DNA from: Heterodera schachtii
Taxonomy: Eukaryota; Nematoda; Chromadorea; Rhabditida; Heteroderidae
Assembly: GCA_023374025.1 (NCBI GenBank)
Contig: SIJG01000005.1
Location: 1,925,245-1,989,244, forward strand
Reading direction: 5' to 3'
DNA: 64,000 bases
Part shown: positions 36,450 through 59,026 of the stretch, piece after piece
How positions within the stretch are numbered: position 1 is the first letter of the stretch
How the letters are laid out: every line of letters starts with the position of its first letter
The notes under the pieces: generated by a model
What the model was told of the DNA's origin: nothing
The model's database searches: none
The model's input: the letters and a program-made list of their open reading frames with translations, nothing else
Program-made: the position numbers and the translations under genes

Positions 36450-39400
36450 GCCGAAATGTTAATTTAGTTGCCATCTTTTCTTGTACAAATAATGTGTTAT
36501 CTTTCTGTATAAGCATACTGTACTTCCTTTGTGTAAATGCAATAAATTATTCTGGATAAATATGTCGATGTGTTTTTCCTGTGGTTGCATAGTCGGAAAC
36601 CTTTCGGACATTTTGCGTACGAATTTAGCAATGTTGAGGAAATTTATTTAATTACATACTCAAAATAAAAAAACAAAATTTTCAAAATTTCATGTATGTT
36701 TTCATTTTTAAGAATTTTGAGAACAGGAATTTCTTATGACAAAATTCATTTTTTTTTTATTTGAGAATACCGTACTTACTGAATTAGAACCCCCTTTTCG
36801 AAGGGGTTGAAAAATATAACGCCCGAGGGTACTAATTCAGTAAGTAGGTACAATATTTTATGAGTCCAATGAATCAACAATACATTGTTTTTATATAATA
36901 ACTTTGTTAATGTTCGAACAAACCCTATATTTTTGGTATCATTCGAAAGACAAAGTCTAACGAAGTTAAAATATATAAAATCTCAGCGTTTGGGCAATTG
37001 CCAAAAAAGATTTGATTAATTAATTAATTGTTGATTATTTTCGTTTGTAACTTTTTTTTTCTGTACGCTGAGAATTTATGCGATTTCAAGGGTGAAGTAG
37101 CAAAAAAATTCTTGGATCTATAATTTATTAACAGACTGTACGAGTTCGGGTTCAGGCGTTGAAATTGGCCATTTCGTGATCATCAGCGATTCCAAAAACC
37201 AGATTGTTTTTTGTTTTTTTTTGATGAAACTCATAGACAATGTTCATTTTGTTCTTCTTTTTTTGCATTCTCTCATTGGGAATGGAAAGTAAAAGAAACG
37301 CACGCAGAGAGAAAGCAGACGGACATTAAATAGAAATAGTGTAAGGCTTGGAGTTGGGGAAGAAAACAGAGTGCTGAAGAGAGAGTGTATTATTTTCCAC
37401 TGATATTCGTCTTGTTTCTCTCCCCTTTTCCATCCCATCTTTGTTTTCAATTTCGAATTTCCTATCCACTCATTCACCGGTTCCATCGCATTTCGTGATA
37501 CCCGGCTAAATTTGCAAAACAAATTACTCAAATTCTTTGAAATAAGCCAATCATTTTTCAAGATGGAAAATATTTGTGAAAATCCCGAAAAGGTAAAAAA
37601 AAAAAAAAAGGCATAATAAAAGTCAACGTAAAGCATCAAACCAAGTGGAAAATGTGTTCTTTATCCTTAATATACCGAAACTAGTGCGCAAAAAAAAGGC
37701 ATATGCCTCAAAAGTCGGTCTCTATTTATAAGCAACTTTTACGAAAGGTTTTTAATGAAATACCAAAAAGTTAATGTAAAAGTGGCAAGAAAAACCTTTT
37801 TTTCAGAAAATATTCTTGAACTTGAAGAAAAATTTAATTTTTATAAGGTAACAAAGCTTGCTAAGGCTTATAAATATTCAAAAAAAACCCGTTTAATTTG
37901 CTCTGCTCCGCACTTAGGCGTGCGGAAATGAAAAATTGGGTTGTGCCACCTGATAAGTGTTCATTGTCCTAGAGGGCCTGGCTTACAATTAGCAGGCGCG
38001 TAACGAATTATGGCATAGTGATGCGATCGGTAAAACTCAAAACTGCGCGTATAATTAAAGCGGGAAAATTTTTTCATAAACCAATTCAAACTGGGAAAAT
38101 GCCCGGTTTCGAAAATTTGAGATTTCGAACGCATTTTGGAGATAATGAGTTAAATTTCATAGAGAGATTAAATGGTTTTGTAAAAATAATGCAAATCTTA
38201 AATAAATTTTATTTTCTATGAAATTTTTTTATTACATTTTAATGTATTTAAAGAAAATAAACCATTAAAATGAATTAACATTACGTGAGGAATTAGTGAG
38301 TTAGACTCTTTGCTTTTTGGGATTTTCTTTTGGTTTTGCTTAGTCTTCGGTTTCTTCCAAAATAATGCTTGAAATCGAATTCAAAAATGAAATCAGTAAG
38401 AAATAATTTAAAAAGCAATTAAATTCGAAATTGTTTATTTTAATGGATAAATACGCGTACAAAATGCAATTTATTGTAAGAACACACAAAACAAAAATAA
38501 TAGACAAAAATAAATGGATTTATGATTAAATATATTTGGTTAAATAAATAGTAAATAAATGAAAAATGAGAAGAGAGAGACAAAGAGAATTAATTAATTG
38601 CTCATTAGTGCATAATGCCAAAATATGAATGGGCGAAAACCCACTTCTCCAAAGCGTAAAGAGAAAACAAATCAATTAATTAATTAATATAATAATTAAC
38701 TAATGGCAGTGTAATGATTTTAGCACTTTGCCAAAAATGGATTCGATTTCTTTCCTTTTAAACTGCCATTTTTTTATTTACAACACTCGGTCAGCCATAA
38801 ATTTTGGATCAAATTGACGGGAATTTTCGAGAGAATAATATGAATCACAAAAAGCAGAGTTTGTAATTCACTTTTTAAAATTGAATCCTCGAAAATCCCC
38901 GGCAATTTTTCTATGAAAAAACAAACAAAAAAAAACACTCGAATAATTTGGGCAATTGGGATTTCGCACAATTCATTTTTTGATCAAATGTGGTGTTAAT
39001 TAGAAAAAAACTTGAAAAATTACAACAAAAAAAAGAGAAGAAAAAAGAGATTCTATAGGTTTTCCAGCGCCATTTTAATCTTTAAGAAACGGAAGTGGTA
39101 GGAAAAGAAGGACAGAAAATTTCAAATTTAAGAACGGAAAAGAAAAGGTGAACCTCGTTGAGGTAAAAATGAACTTTTACAAATCAGTGAATGAATGAGT
39201 AATGAGTATAAATATAAAAATAACGAAATAAAATAATACAAAACAATTAGGTAAATATGTAAAAATAAAATAAATTTAAAGAGTAGAAAAGCATTGCAAA
39301 AACACAACACACAAACAGCTTGGCAAATGGGATAATATATGTAGATATAATAGATATAATCATTTAATAATACGAAATGGATGAAGCCCAACTCGTCATT

Positions 39401-39802
39401 TACTGAACAACTTTTTAGGAGCAAATTTTAGATTTAATTTTAAAATTAATAAAGAATTTAGAATTATCGAATAATACCAAGCAATAATGTTTAATTTATG
39501 TTTATAAAAAATTTTGATGATTTTTTGTCGAAAAAATGCATGACAAGTTGGGGGAGTGTGAGGTGTGTTTTAATTAAAAAAGCACATATATCAAAATCAA
39601 TGGAACATGGTAAATGGGGATGAATGTTTAGCATTTTAACAATGGAACGAACATACAGTATACTCAATAATAATATCATAAAGTGCCGCAGCAAATTGCG
39701 ACTTTTGTGCGGTTTCATTGTTGGCATTGTGTTGTGTGAGGTGTTGTTTTCGTTTTTTGCCGTACTCCCCTTTTCCCCCTCTTTTCGCCTTTTCCACGGT
39801 GT
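36450..39802. other. Intergenic region between the membrane-protein gene and the MYRF 3' end
   Basis: AT-rich, with no gene I can support. A 75-80 bp hairpin lies at about 36775-36848, its arms TTACTGAATTAG and CTAATTCAGTAA. Its flanks share GTAC, so it may be a tiny element. The open frame at 37244-37639 lacks coding character. The right end holds the MYRF 3' UTR. Confidence 0.45.
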
Positions 39803-48699
<8,897 letters not shown>

Positions 48700-50487
48700 G
48701 CAGTATCATCAGTCAGTCAATCAGTGTGTGTAAATTTTTCAATTTTTAATTGGCATTTAAATTAAAAAATCTTTTAACGTAAAAAATAAGAATCAATTAA
48801 ACCCAAAAAGACTAAAACCGATTCTATAAAGTTTAACAGTAAAAAAATAAATATATTATTACTAATTATTTAATTATTATTTGTGTTAAGAAAAAAAAAC
48901 TCATCGCAAGTCCCAAAATTTAATCGCTTATTTTTGGTTTTGTTTTTAAAAAAAGCGAATGTTTATTTGTGAGTGGAGAATATTATTAGTGTATAAAGGG
49001 GGAAGAAAGCGCGAAAATCGTTGAAGAAAATGGAGGAAAAGCGACGAAATGATCAGAAGCAGAAGAAGCCACAGTGAATTGTGAATGAAAAATAGTGGCG
49101 GAGAGAAGGAAAACACCTCCGTTTCATAAAGCCGAAAAAAGGAACACAGAAAAGCAAAAAACGGCATTTAAAGTGTCAAATTAAAAGAAAATATAAAATA
49201 CAAAATTTCTCTAGGATTTGCGTTAGCAAATGACACGGGAACGGTAAGGTCGAGATTCTTGGATAAGCAACGGAGGGGGGGGGGGAGATCAATTAAATGT
49301 TAATCAAGAGTGAAAAGAGAAAAACCATTTTGCTGGTTAATTCATATAATGATGAGAAAGCTTGAGGGTTTTAATCTTTCGAACGAGACCGAGCGCATAA
49401 TTCCGAGATTTTTCCCGAGAGAACCGAGGTTTTACCAGGACAATTCTCGAGAAGTCTAATTCAATCAGACCAAGGAGCGCGGGCACGTTGGACAACTCGA
49501 ACATAAGCCCAAGAGTCGAGGCCGTCAGAAAGAAGAGATTTTCTCGCGAAATACGACTCGAGAGTCTCGACCTGTCCACGAGAGGGAGGAACAACACAAT
49601 GAGCAGCAGTGCACACACTGTGAAAATGACCAACGACCGTCCGTCGTCCGCCTCGCCCAACAACACACCAACCAAACACAACCAATGGGTGCTGGCGGCG
49701 GTGCCCTCCCCCCCCCCCCCCCAATTTTCCGTCGTCAGTCCCCCAAAAATCCATAGTCTCTCCGCTCGGCTCTCGGCGCTGTTTTCAAAAGCATTGACGG
49801 GGACGGACCCCGAGGGGAGAGGGAAAAGGGGGGGGGGAGGACGGACGATGGGGAAAGGTCGGTGAAGGTCATCTCCCCCCCCCCCCCCCCCCCCTCTCTT
49901 TTCGAGTGTTAGTGGAGGAAAAAAGGGAGGGGACACCACCACCAACAGCAGCAGCAAAAAGCACAAACAGTCTCTTCAGCAGCAGAAAATGGGAGAGAGT
50001 TTTGGTTAGCATCTTTGACGAGAAGAGAGTTTTATGCTTTTGCGCTTTATTTGAAGAGCGTAAAACGAAAAATTGATATTTTTTATGAAAGAAAATTGGG
50101 AGAGGAAAATATTCAAAAAGGCGGATTTCAAAATTGAAACTTATTGTGACAAAAAAGCCGCGGATTTTTAGTTATTACTCCAAATTATGTAATCAAATAG
50201 TGATGAAAAATGGCAAAAAAAGATGAAAATAGAAAACAAAATTGTTTAACATCTTTTAAATATAAAAACATTTTTTCTTCAAGGAAAATTGAACAAAAAG
50301 TTTAAAAATGGTTAAAATAAATTTCAATTCTTTTTTGAAGTAACAAAAAACAATAATAATTTTGTTGCACTGAAAAGTCAATTTTTAAGCAATTTTCGGG
50401 CATTGTACAAGAATTTTTTTTTGAATTTATTTAGTTGGATTAGACTTTAAAAATGCTAATTTTATCTCTGTGTGCAGGGATTTAGAC

Positions 50488-51252
50488 CAGGGTTCCCAGA
50501 TCAAAATTTTCAAAAGCCTCATTTGGCAGGCAAAAAAGCCTCATTTTGACTCAAAAAGCCTCATTTCTACAAATTTATTCAAAACACATTTAAATGTTCA
50601 AATGTTATATTTTTGATTGTTCAAGTCCAATTTTAGCAATTTTTTGCTAGCTTTTTGTGAAATTCTGAGCATGAAAAATCGAAGCTGATTTTTTGCGGCG
50701 CTTTTTAAAAAACATTTGGAGAACAAAGGGGGCCGGCGGTGCCGATAGGCGCCGCCGGGAAAATTTTTGTGATTTTTAATGCGATTTGTTAACAGATTTG
50801 TCCACAAAAATGGCCAAATTTTGTGATTTTGAGCAAATTTATAAGAAGATATAGGACTTTTAGGGGCTGGCGGTGCCGATAGGCGCCGCCAGTGGAAAAA
50901 TTGAGAAATTTGACCATATTTTAGCAGAGTTTCATTAAAAAATTATTTATTTTGTGATTTTTTAGAAAAAAATTTGTTCTTTTCTGGTTTTTATAAAAAT
51001 TTAGTAAAATTTTTTGGAAAATTTGGGTGAGGTTTTCGTTTTGATGCTCTATTAGAAACCAAAATTATTAAATATTTGTAAAACATTATGTCAATTTATC
51101 AAAATTTAAAAGATTCTGAGGATTTTCCCCAAAAGCCTCAAAATTTCTCAAAAAGCCACAAAAATCCTCAAATCATCATTTTCCAAAAAAATCCTCATTG
51201 ACCTATCAAAAAGCCACAAAATGAGGATAAATCCTCAGATCTGGGAACCCTG
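50488..51252. mobile_element. hAT-like MITE, CAGGGTTCCCAGATC ends
   Basis: Perfect inverted ends CAGGGTTCCCAGATC / GATCTGGGAACCCTG are flanked by a perfect duplication, ATTTAGAC, at 50480-50487 and 51253-51260. The element carries two GC-rich near-palindromes (50733-50758 and 50867-50892) and repeated AAAAGCCTCA words near both ends. It lies upstream of the 48.7 kb MYRF start, inside intron 1 if the distal exon at 54684 is used. Confidence 0.9.
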
Positions 51253-52568
51253 ATTTAGACCCACGCCGCTCCGTTTTTGGCACAATTTGTTTGGCATTTT
51301 GTCGAAAGGCGCCAATTTGCGCGCGCGGGCAAAGACAAATTTGAAAAAAGAGGAAGAGAATGAACGGGAGAGAGAAGAGGAACAGTGAGTGAGTGTTCAA
51401 TGAATGGACGAAGAAAAACGTGGATGTTTGACCTTCAAAAGAAAGCACAGCCCCCGGGGGGAAAGAAAGGCGAAGGAATGCGAAAATTACAAAAAATTGA
51501 AAAAAAAATGAAAATTATTGCAAAATGGACGGACGACACAGTGCAACTCATTTTTTGTAAAATCGGAAGAGAATTAGGCAAAAAATGGCAATCTGTTTAA
51601 ATCTCGAAAGGTTTCAATTCATTATGGCCGGCCCGCAAAAATTGGCCATGGCGAATTTGACATTTGTGGTAAATTCAAAATGCCATAGAATTTTGGAACG
51701 AAAAATTATTCATATTAATATGCACGATCGTCGAGTGCCAAATTATTCAAATCGTATGGCATTTTAATGACTAAAATGATCAAAGATAGGAAGAGGGAAG
51801 AGGGAAACCTCCCCCCCCCCGTCCCCTCCTAAATTTTGAAGGGGAAAAGCCTCCGAGAAATCTAAGCTTCATCTCCTCATTTTCTCTCGCTGTCTCTCTT
51901 TGTCCCTCTGTGTGTCTGTGCTGTCCCTTTCTCTCTTTCTCTCCCACATCACCTCACTCATTCATTCCCAATCCATCCGCCGTCCGTGCCAGTCACCACC
52001 ATCACAACAACGCGAGACCAACACAACGGGCAAAGGCCATCTCTCCTCCCTTTCCCCCCAAGGGCTGTGCCCTTCTCTGCATTCTCTGACCGTCAACTCT
52101 CTCCGTTCTTATCGTTTCTCTGTTTCACATGGAGAATGAGTTAATTTTATTTTTTTCGCTTCGCCATACTTTGTTTGGCCTTGTGTCTCTGCATCTTTCT
52201 TTTCTCTTTCTTCTTTGTGTTCTATTTTTGACTCTCTTTTTCGCTCTCTGCCTCCTTCTTTGCTTACGATTACGCTTTTCTTTTTTTATCGTTTCTCTGC
52301 TACACAATGTCCGCCTCTTCTCTAACTCAAGGCCGTTTGGCGCAATGTTTGCGATCAATGGGATGACGGCGCAATAATTTGGGAGAAAAATTGGGGGGGG
52401 GGGGAGAATTTGCGAGACGAGACATTTTGCATGAGAAGACGAGAAATTTTGTGATGTGATGGTTTTGCAGCAAAAAAGAGAAGGAAGTTGAAAAAAGAAT
52501 TTACAAAATTTTACTTTTTTTAGAAAAAAAAATATTCAAAGGGAATAAAAAAGGGCAAAAAGAAATAC

Positions 52569-52790
52569 CCAAAATAAATTAAGGAAAAGGAAAAATTTAA
52601 TTTGAAACGGAAAAGCAAATTGAATTTTTAAAAAGTAAAATAAACTAAAATTGAAAAAGGAATAAATTAAATTTATAATATCCAAAATAAATTAAAGAAA
52701 AGGAATAAATTTAATTTGAAACGGAAAAGCAAATTAAATTTTTTTAAAATAAAATAAACTAAAATTGAAAAAGGAATAAATTAAATTTAT
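52569..52790. repeat. Direct tandem duplication, unit about 113 bp
   Basis: Two adjacent copies of an AT-rich unit begin CCAAAATAAATTA at 52569 and 52682. They share internal words such as GAAACGGAAAAGCAAATT and differ at only a few bases. No function is evident. Confidence 0.8.
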
Positions 52791-54683
52791 ATTTCAAATT
52801 TGTAAATAATTGATAGTGAGGGACAAATTTGATAAAAAAATGAAATGCCAACTCATTGGCCAAAAGGCAAAAAAAAAAAAAAAAAAACGCGGGAAAAATG
52901 AATTGCTATCGCTTGTAAATTCGGGTGGAAATTTTGCACAATTGGAACGATGAAAAATTGGGCGAGGGGGGGGGCACAGAGAACACAGGTGGCCAAAGAA
53001 GCGGGAAAATGAGATGAGGAGGAGGCGGAAAAAGATGATGGCCAAGTGGGAGGTGGGGGGGGGGGGGAGACAGGCACAAGATGGGACGAAAAGAGTGGGA
53101 AAAAGGGGGGAGGGAGAGGAAGGGAAGAAGGGAGGGGAGACGAGGCGGAAAACAGAATGCCAAGAAAACGAAATAAAAAAAAGAATGCGCATTGAGCGAA
53201 TTTGTTTGATGGAAGGTTATTCCCAGGAAAAGTTAAATAAAAAGAGAATTAAATTTAGAAATATTTAAGAAATTCGTCCTAATAAATTTTACTTTTTCTA
53301 AAATTTATATGCCATTAAAAAAGTATAATTGTCAATTAATGCAAAGAAATTGTAATATTTTTAGAACTAAAAAATGAAATAAAAATTATTATTACAAACT
53401 TTATTAATGATCTTTAAATAAAATTTTAGTTTGTTAGTTAATGGAAAGAGATGATGATGATAAGCAATTATGCAATTAAACGATTGAAAAAAGAAAGCAA
53501 ATTATTAAATTTAGACACATAAAAAGCACAGCGAACGCGCGACGACAAAAACCCAAAATGTGCTGCCGCCGCCGTTGCTGTTCACCACAAACGCACCCAA
53601 TCAAATTTTACGCCGCTTTTCCCCCAATTTCTGATCGATTTGTTGCGCATCACAGCAAAATGCTGCTGCTGCTGTTTTTTTTTTTGTGTTCGTCAATCGT
53701 CGCCCATTTTCGCCGTTTTCACAAAAACTGACGTGTCCCTCCTCCCCATTCCCCCCCCCCCCCCGCTTTTTTTCCCCGCCCTCCGTTCGCTCGTCGCCCG
53801 GGGGGGGGGGGGGGCGGCCGCGGCCGGCACTGCCAGCCCAGCACCGACCAACCCAACAAAGCAGCACCAATCGCCACAACAAACGAACCCCCTTCCCCCC
53901 CAAAAAACGGTGGGTGATGAACATATGAACACACACACACAACACATGCACAACAAAATGCAGCAGAAAAGAAAATGGCCAAAAAAATAAAAGAATTAAT
54001 ATTAAAAAAATGTTTTTTGTAAAATAAAATATGTTATACGGAGGAGGACAGAATTGGGTGGCCAATGGCCATATTAATCGAGAAAACGTAAAAATCAGTG
54101 GAAGGAAAAGCGTGCCTCATTGTTAAGAATACATTGGTTAATATTCAAATATATAAAAAAGTTTTTAGATAGAAAAGGAAAATAGATAATTAGAAATTCA
54201 ATTATTCATATAAATTAAAAAAAGTTTAATTGAAGCAACTAATATTTCATGATAATTAACCCAAATGGATATGTAAAAATTTAAAAAAGTTAGAATAATT
54301 TATAAAAAGACTTAACACTTTTTACATTAGTATTAGTGTAACCAATTTCCCTAATTAATTAACTCAGAAAAACAAAAACAAAAAATACAATTAAATTTGA
54401 AAATCAACAGCCCAAAAACAATGGAAAGAGAAATTTCTCGACCCGGGACTGGGCTAAAAGTGAGGCCAAAAAACGGGATCAACTCGAAATTGATATCAAA
54501 AAAGCACTGATTCCCATTTCCTCAGAGACTCGGTAATTATCCCCTCTATTACCACCCTAAATTTTTAAATTTTAATGAATTCGACCCTAACTTATAAATT
54601 GATATGCTTTTTGATGAGTCATCAAAAATTAATTGTAAATGAAAAAATTAAATTCAAATGAGTGCAAAATTGAAAACACCCGC

Positions 54684-54867
54684 CTTGTGCTTTGACGTAT
54701 TCGTACGCGTCGTCCAGCAAAGACACGACCGTTGCTTCTTCTGTTGTTGCTGCTGCTGCGGCGGAAGTGCCGGGCATGGAATTGCAATAGTCGAGGCGGT
54801 GCCTTTGATGTTGTTGCTCGTCGATGGCACCACTTTTTCTGTTGTTTTTTCCGTTGTTTTTGTCCAT
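54684..54867 (-). CDS. Possible distal first exon of MYRF (alternative start)
   Basis: The exon opens with ATG 54865-54867 and reads 61 codons plus one base. It encodes a Lys/Asn-rich start, a CNSMPGTSAAAAATTEEATVV stretch shortened here to its character (Ala/Thr-rich), then SLLDDAYEYVKAQ. It ends in phase 1 at a GC donor (CAAG|GCGGGT). MYRF exon 2 (48532-48607) needs exactly phase 1, and the join gives YVKAQ-EESGFGDP. The local exon 48672-48699 also joins in phase 1, so the two could be alternative first exons under separate promoters. The distance is about 6 kb. A transposon begins 38 bp upstream of the ATG. This is a phase-based inference without transcript support. Confidence 0.42.
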
Positions 54868-54904
54868 TTTGCTGCTGCTGCTCCTGGCGCTTTTAGTATT
54901 AATT

Positions 54905-55700
54905 CAGGGTTCGGATCTGTTCTGATTTATCAGAAATGTTCTGATTTGGAGGGTCCAAATCTGATAAAATAAAAATGTTCTGATTTGTCAGAAATGTTCT
55001 GATTTTGGGGTAGTGACCAAATTTTGTTCTGATTTCTTAGATAAACTCATATTTTTGAAAATTTTGTGGCATAATGTCACTTTTTGTCAAGAAAATATAA
55101 GATTTGTGGCAAAATTAGGTCATTTTTTACAAAAATCTGTTAACAAATCGCATTAAAAATCGCAAAATTTTTCCCGGCGGCGCCTATCGGCACCGCCGGA
55201 CGCCGCTCCCCTGACCTGTCCATCCCCTAAAATTTCTTTTAAAAATTGCGGCAAAAAAAGGCGTCGTTAAACGCAAGGATAAGTCGTCGCTTGGCTTTTA
55301 ATTGCAAAAATTGGCCTTTTTTGGTGAAAATCTGTTAATAAATCAGTAAGAAATTACAAAAAAAATTTTCCGGCGGCGCCTATCGGCACCGCCGGACCCT
55401 CTCCCCTCGCCCATTTCCCAAATGTTTTTTTGGAAAAATGCGCCGCAAAAAAAAATTGTTAAAAATCTGATTTTTCATCCCCAGTGCACACTCAAATTTT
55501 CAATTTGCTAATTTCCTCACCAAAATTTTTAAAGATGATAATCGGAGGCAAAAAATATAGTTTTTAATACATTTTTGATTGAAAAATTATAAAAATAACT
55601 GATTTGAAGCAATTTTGCAAAATGTTCTGATTTTCGACCCCAAAATCTGATTTTTTGGGCCTGATGTTCTGATTTGGAAAAATTTTCGATCCGAACCCTG
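54905..55700. mobile_element. hAT-like MITE, CAGGGTTCGGATC ends
   Basis: Perfect inverted ends CAGGGTTCGGATC / GATCCGAACCCTG are flanked by a perfect duplication, TATTAATT, at 54897-54904 and 55701-55708. It has two GC-rich near-palindromes (55174-55199 and 55370-55395) and TGTTCTGATTT words near each end. It is a sister family of the element at 50488. Confidence 0.9.
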
Positions 55701-55708
55701 TATTAATT

Positions 55709-58418
55709 GGTGCGTTAACAAATAAAAATGCGTTAAAAATCAAAAAATATGTTGATAACTAAATTAAATAAACTTTTAATTAACAACATTTTAACGAAAG
55801 TCAAACAAAATTAATAAAATGAAAATGGATTTTGTAGCGAAATTCGCTTTTAATTTTAACAGAATCCTATAAATAATAATCCTCATTTGCTAGTAAAAAG
55901 TTGGGTAGTTTCATCTAACAAATAAATCCGCAAGAAAAATCTTTAATAATGGAAATAATTTTTGAATTGTGCAGTTTATGGCACATTTTCGCGCAGTCGC
56001 TTTAACGACAATGGCATTTTTTTTTGTCACGACGTTGACATATCTGCTGTTAATTACCAACACAAATAACTTTTTAATAAATTGTACATGGACTGGTGAG
56101 GAAAATGCATGGAACAAAATCTCCATATAAATATCATCGGCAAAAAAGGGGAGGAAATGTTTATGAGAACGAATGGACGGGGGGAGGGGGGGGGAGGGAA
56201 TAGGGACACGAAGGGGGGGGGGGAATTACGAAGATTAAAAATTGTGCCTTTTTGTTGTGTGCGGCGGTGCGCGAGGAGTAAAATTGAAATTGAAAAAGCA
56301 AAAGGTGAACGAATGGGGGGGGGAAGAGAAGAGAAGAGAGAGTTTGGCTGAATGTGAAGAATGGATGAATAAGTGTGAAAAGGTGGGAAAGTGGTGACTG
56401 ACGGTACAGAGATTTCATTTTCATTCATTCATTTTTTGTTGGGAACGGAGTACAACACATCGCCAAACAGCACAAAGAACAACAGCAGCAGCAGAAGAAG
56501 AAGAAGAAGAAGACGGGGGAGGAAAAGGAGGAGGAGGAGGAGGGATAGAAGAAGACGGAAGAAAAGAATTGAAATGAAATCAGTAAAAAAAAGGGGGGGG
56601 GGGCGACAGAAATAAATGTGTGGGGAAGTTAATATGTGTGATGATTAAATTTAATGTGAAAATGCATTTACATATGTAAAGGCCGGCAAAAAGCAGACGA
56701 AAATTTTAAAAAATTGGGTGCGTTAAAAGCATGCCCAGACATTTGTTGGGGGCTCGGACACTTGCGGATGGAAAAAAAACACTTGGGTGGCCCTCGTCGG
56801 ACATGTTTTTTGAATTAAAAGACATTAACAGCATTTGCTTTTGGATGGTTGGTTGATCAGCAGAGGCGAGGGGGGAGAGATGGAACGAGACGGGGGAAGG
56901 ATCAGTCACGCTAATTAGGGGACACAATGTAATTTGATCAAATTCAACGGATTATGGACCAATCGAATGAAAATGCTAACTTTATAAAAATTTAATAAAT
57001 TTAAATAGTTTTGAACAAATTTTGGAACATGAAATTTCTTTTTTTTCTGGAAAATAATAATTTTATAATAGACAAAAAAAATTTTCAACGCGTAAACCCT
57101 TATAAAACTGCATAATGCTTTTTAAATGAATAAAACTTCAAAGACAAGCTTTTCCAAAAATATTAATGATAATATTTTAGTTTCTAATATTAAAAATAGA
57201 AAAAAATTAATTAAAATAATATTTTTTTAAATAAATGCCTTGAAACATTATTGATCAAATGGAATTTCATTAGAATGATATGTAAGTAAGATGATCAGTC
57301 AATAATAATTTATTGATAAGTTATGGCCAAGGAGCAAAGGAAAGAATCGCAATAAATACAAAATTAATAAAATAATTATCAAAAAAAGAGAAATAATTGA
57401 GCATCCCATACATATGAACAAATATAAATAAATAAAACAAAAATCCAAAAATGTGCTTTATCGTTATAAACAAACAAACAAACAAACAATCAACAGGGGA
57501 GCCGAACAAAAATTATGGATAAAATGAAAGTTTTGACAAAATCCAAGGTATTTAAAACGTTATATAAAATATAAATTATGGAGAAGTCATAAATATATGT
57601 GAAAATTCACCCCTAAAAATAAGAATTTTAAAGAAAGAAACCCTAAGAATTCCTTGTGATTTTTTAAACTTGTTCTGGCATCTTTTGCCATTTATTTTGG
57701 CATTTTTTGCATATTTTACGCATATTATTATTTTTAGTACCCAAAATTTGAGCCTTGCTAATTAGCAAACAGCATATAACAACAAAATAATTGCTGGAAT
57801 GTGTTCGTCGTATAAAAAAAAAAAGTAAAAAAAGAATGAGAGGGGAGGGAGGCAAATCGGCAGAACAAAAAGACCCTCCTTCGTCCATAGGTCACGGGTT
57901 GTGGTGTTCTTCTGCTGCTGCTGCTGCGAAATATGTATTAAACTAACACATAAAAAATGAGTGAATAATGAAAAAGAAAAAGAGAAAGAAAAAAAAAAGA
58001 GAAAGAAAAAGAAAAAGTGAAAGAAAAAAGGCAAAAGCGCCTGCCGTTGCCCCCCCCCCCCCGCGGGCGCTATTTCCCCGCCACGGCCCACGGGGGGCGC
58101 CGCTGGTCGCCAACAAAACGATGCGGCGCGACGACGGACGCAATATTTTGTTTGTTGGTGGCGGAGATGCGAGCAACAAAATGAAAGGGAGGAGGCGTAC
58201 GCAAGCGGAGAAAAAAAATGTGGGGGAGGGGGACAATTGAGTATTATTTATTCGTGGACAATTCATATATATTTTCTTTATTTTTTATTTCAGCAAATAT
58301 TTGGCCAATTAATTAGACTTGGCCATAATGCACAAGTTAAATAATTTGGCCCAAAAAGAAATGAATCCCAATTGTTGGTTATATGTTGCACAAATATTTA
58401 AAGAAATGAAACCAATGA
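55709..58418. other. Intergenic region with simple-sequence tracts
   Basis: No gene is supported. G-runs occur near 56181-56222 and 56591, an AGA/GAG-rich stretch at about 56480-56560, and an A/G-rich tract at 57965-58035. Frames that look long here are Lys/Arg- or Phe/Pro-rich and compositional. Confidence 0.5.
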
Positions 58419-58426
58419 TTGATTAT

Positions 58427-58654
58427 TAGGGATCATTTTTTTATGTAAATACATATTTTTTCCTGGATTCTCCATGCTCTAATTAGTAGGAAAAACACTT
58501 TCTTTTTTGTGTTTGCGAACAAAATGGGACTTTTATTTACATATTTTTACATATTTTCGGATTTTTGTACATATTTCATACATATTTCAGTGTTTTTTAT
58601 ACATATTTTATTTACATATTTCGCGATTTTTCTTACATAAATAAATGATCCCTA
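58427..58654. mobile_element. Small hAT-like MITE (228 bp), TAGGGATCAT ends
   Basis: Inverted ends TAGGGATCATTTTTTTATGTAA-type (first 10 bases perfect) are flanked by a perfect duplication, TTGATTAT, at 58419-58426 and 58655-58662. The interior is repeated TACATATTT words. It resembles the TAGGG family at 166 and 59027. Confidence 0.85.
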
Positions 58655-58662
58655 TTGATTAT

Positions 58663-59018
58663 CACTGTGAGAAGATTATGAGAATTTTTTAAATTGCTCC
58701 AATACTGAATTATCCGACACTGAATTTTTCGTGTCCGTCGCTACGCATTCGCCCGCTTTCGCCGTCCCAACCAATGGCCCAGCACCAGCGACAGGAACAG
58801 AAGAGCAGCAGAGCACGGAACAATTGGGAAAAAGTGGTTGAGCCCATAAGAAAACAGACAGAAGACACACAGAGAAAGAGAAAATGGGTAGAGAAAAAAA
58901 GAAGAAAAAAGATTAAAAAAAGAATGATTGGATTTTTATGTTGGTCAAATGACTATTTTTGGTCGGTCGGTGTAAAAAATTTTTATGCCGCGCCTGATAT
59001 TACATAAAAAAAACATAC
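58663..59018. other. Spacer between two MITEs
   Basis: About 350 bp with two weak opposing frames and no recognised motif. Confidence 0.4.
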
Positions 59019-59026
59019 ATAATTAT

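Larger units (their letters stand above)
48700..54683. other. MYRF upstream region or intron 1, rich in G/C homopolymers
   Basis: No independent gene is supported. Long G or C runs occur near 49266-49276, 49708-49722, 49868-49894, 52393-52404, 53056-53068, 53750-53764 and 53801-53814. CT- or GA-rich tracts lie at about 51870-52340 and 53010-53150. The open frames here (Pro-, Gly- or Ser-rich) are compositional. Such tracts could act as promoter or intronic regulatory DNA, but I see no defined site. Confidence 0.5.

Noticed and set aside
36771..36851. Short hairpin with TTACTGAATTAG arms
   Set aside because: No 8-bp duplication and no second copy, so it was not called an element. A chance hairpin or terminator-like structure is as likely.
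49337..49966. 209-residue minus-strand frame
   Set aside because: Its length comes from G/C homopolymers and Pro/Gly composition. No splice signals or family motif support it.
53601..54065. Opposing Pro-, Gly- and Cys-rich frames
   Set aside because: Open on several frames at once because of poly-G/C and GCT tracts. No conserved block.
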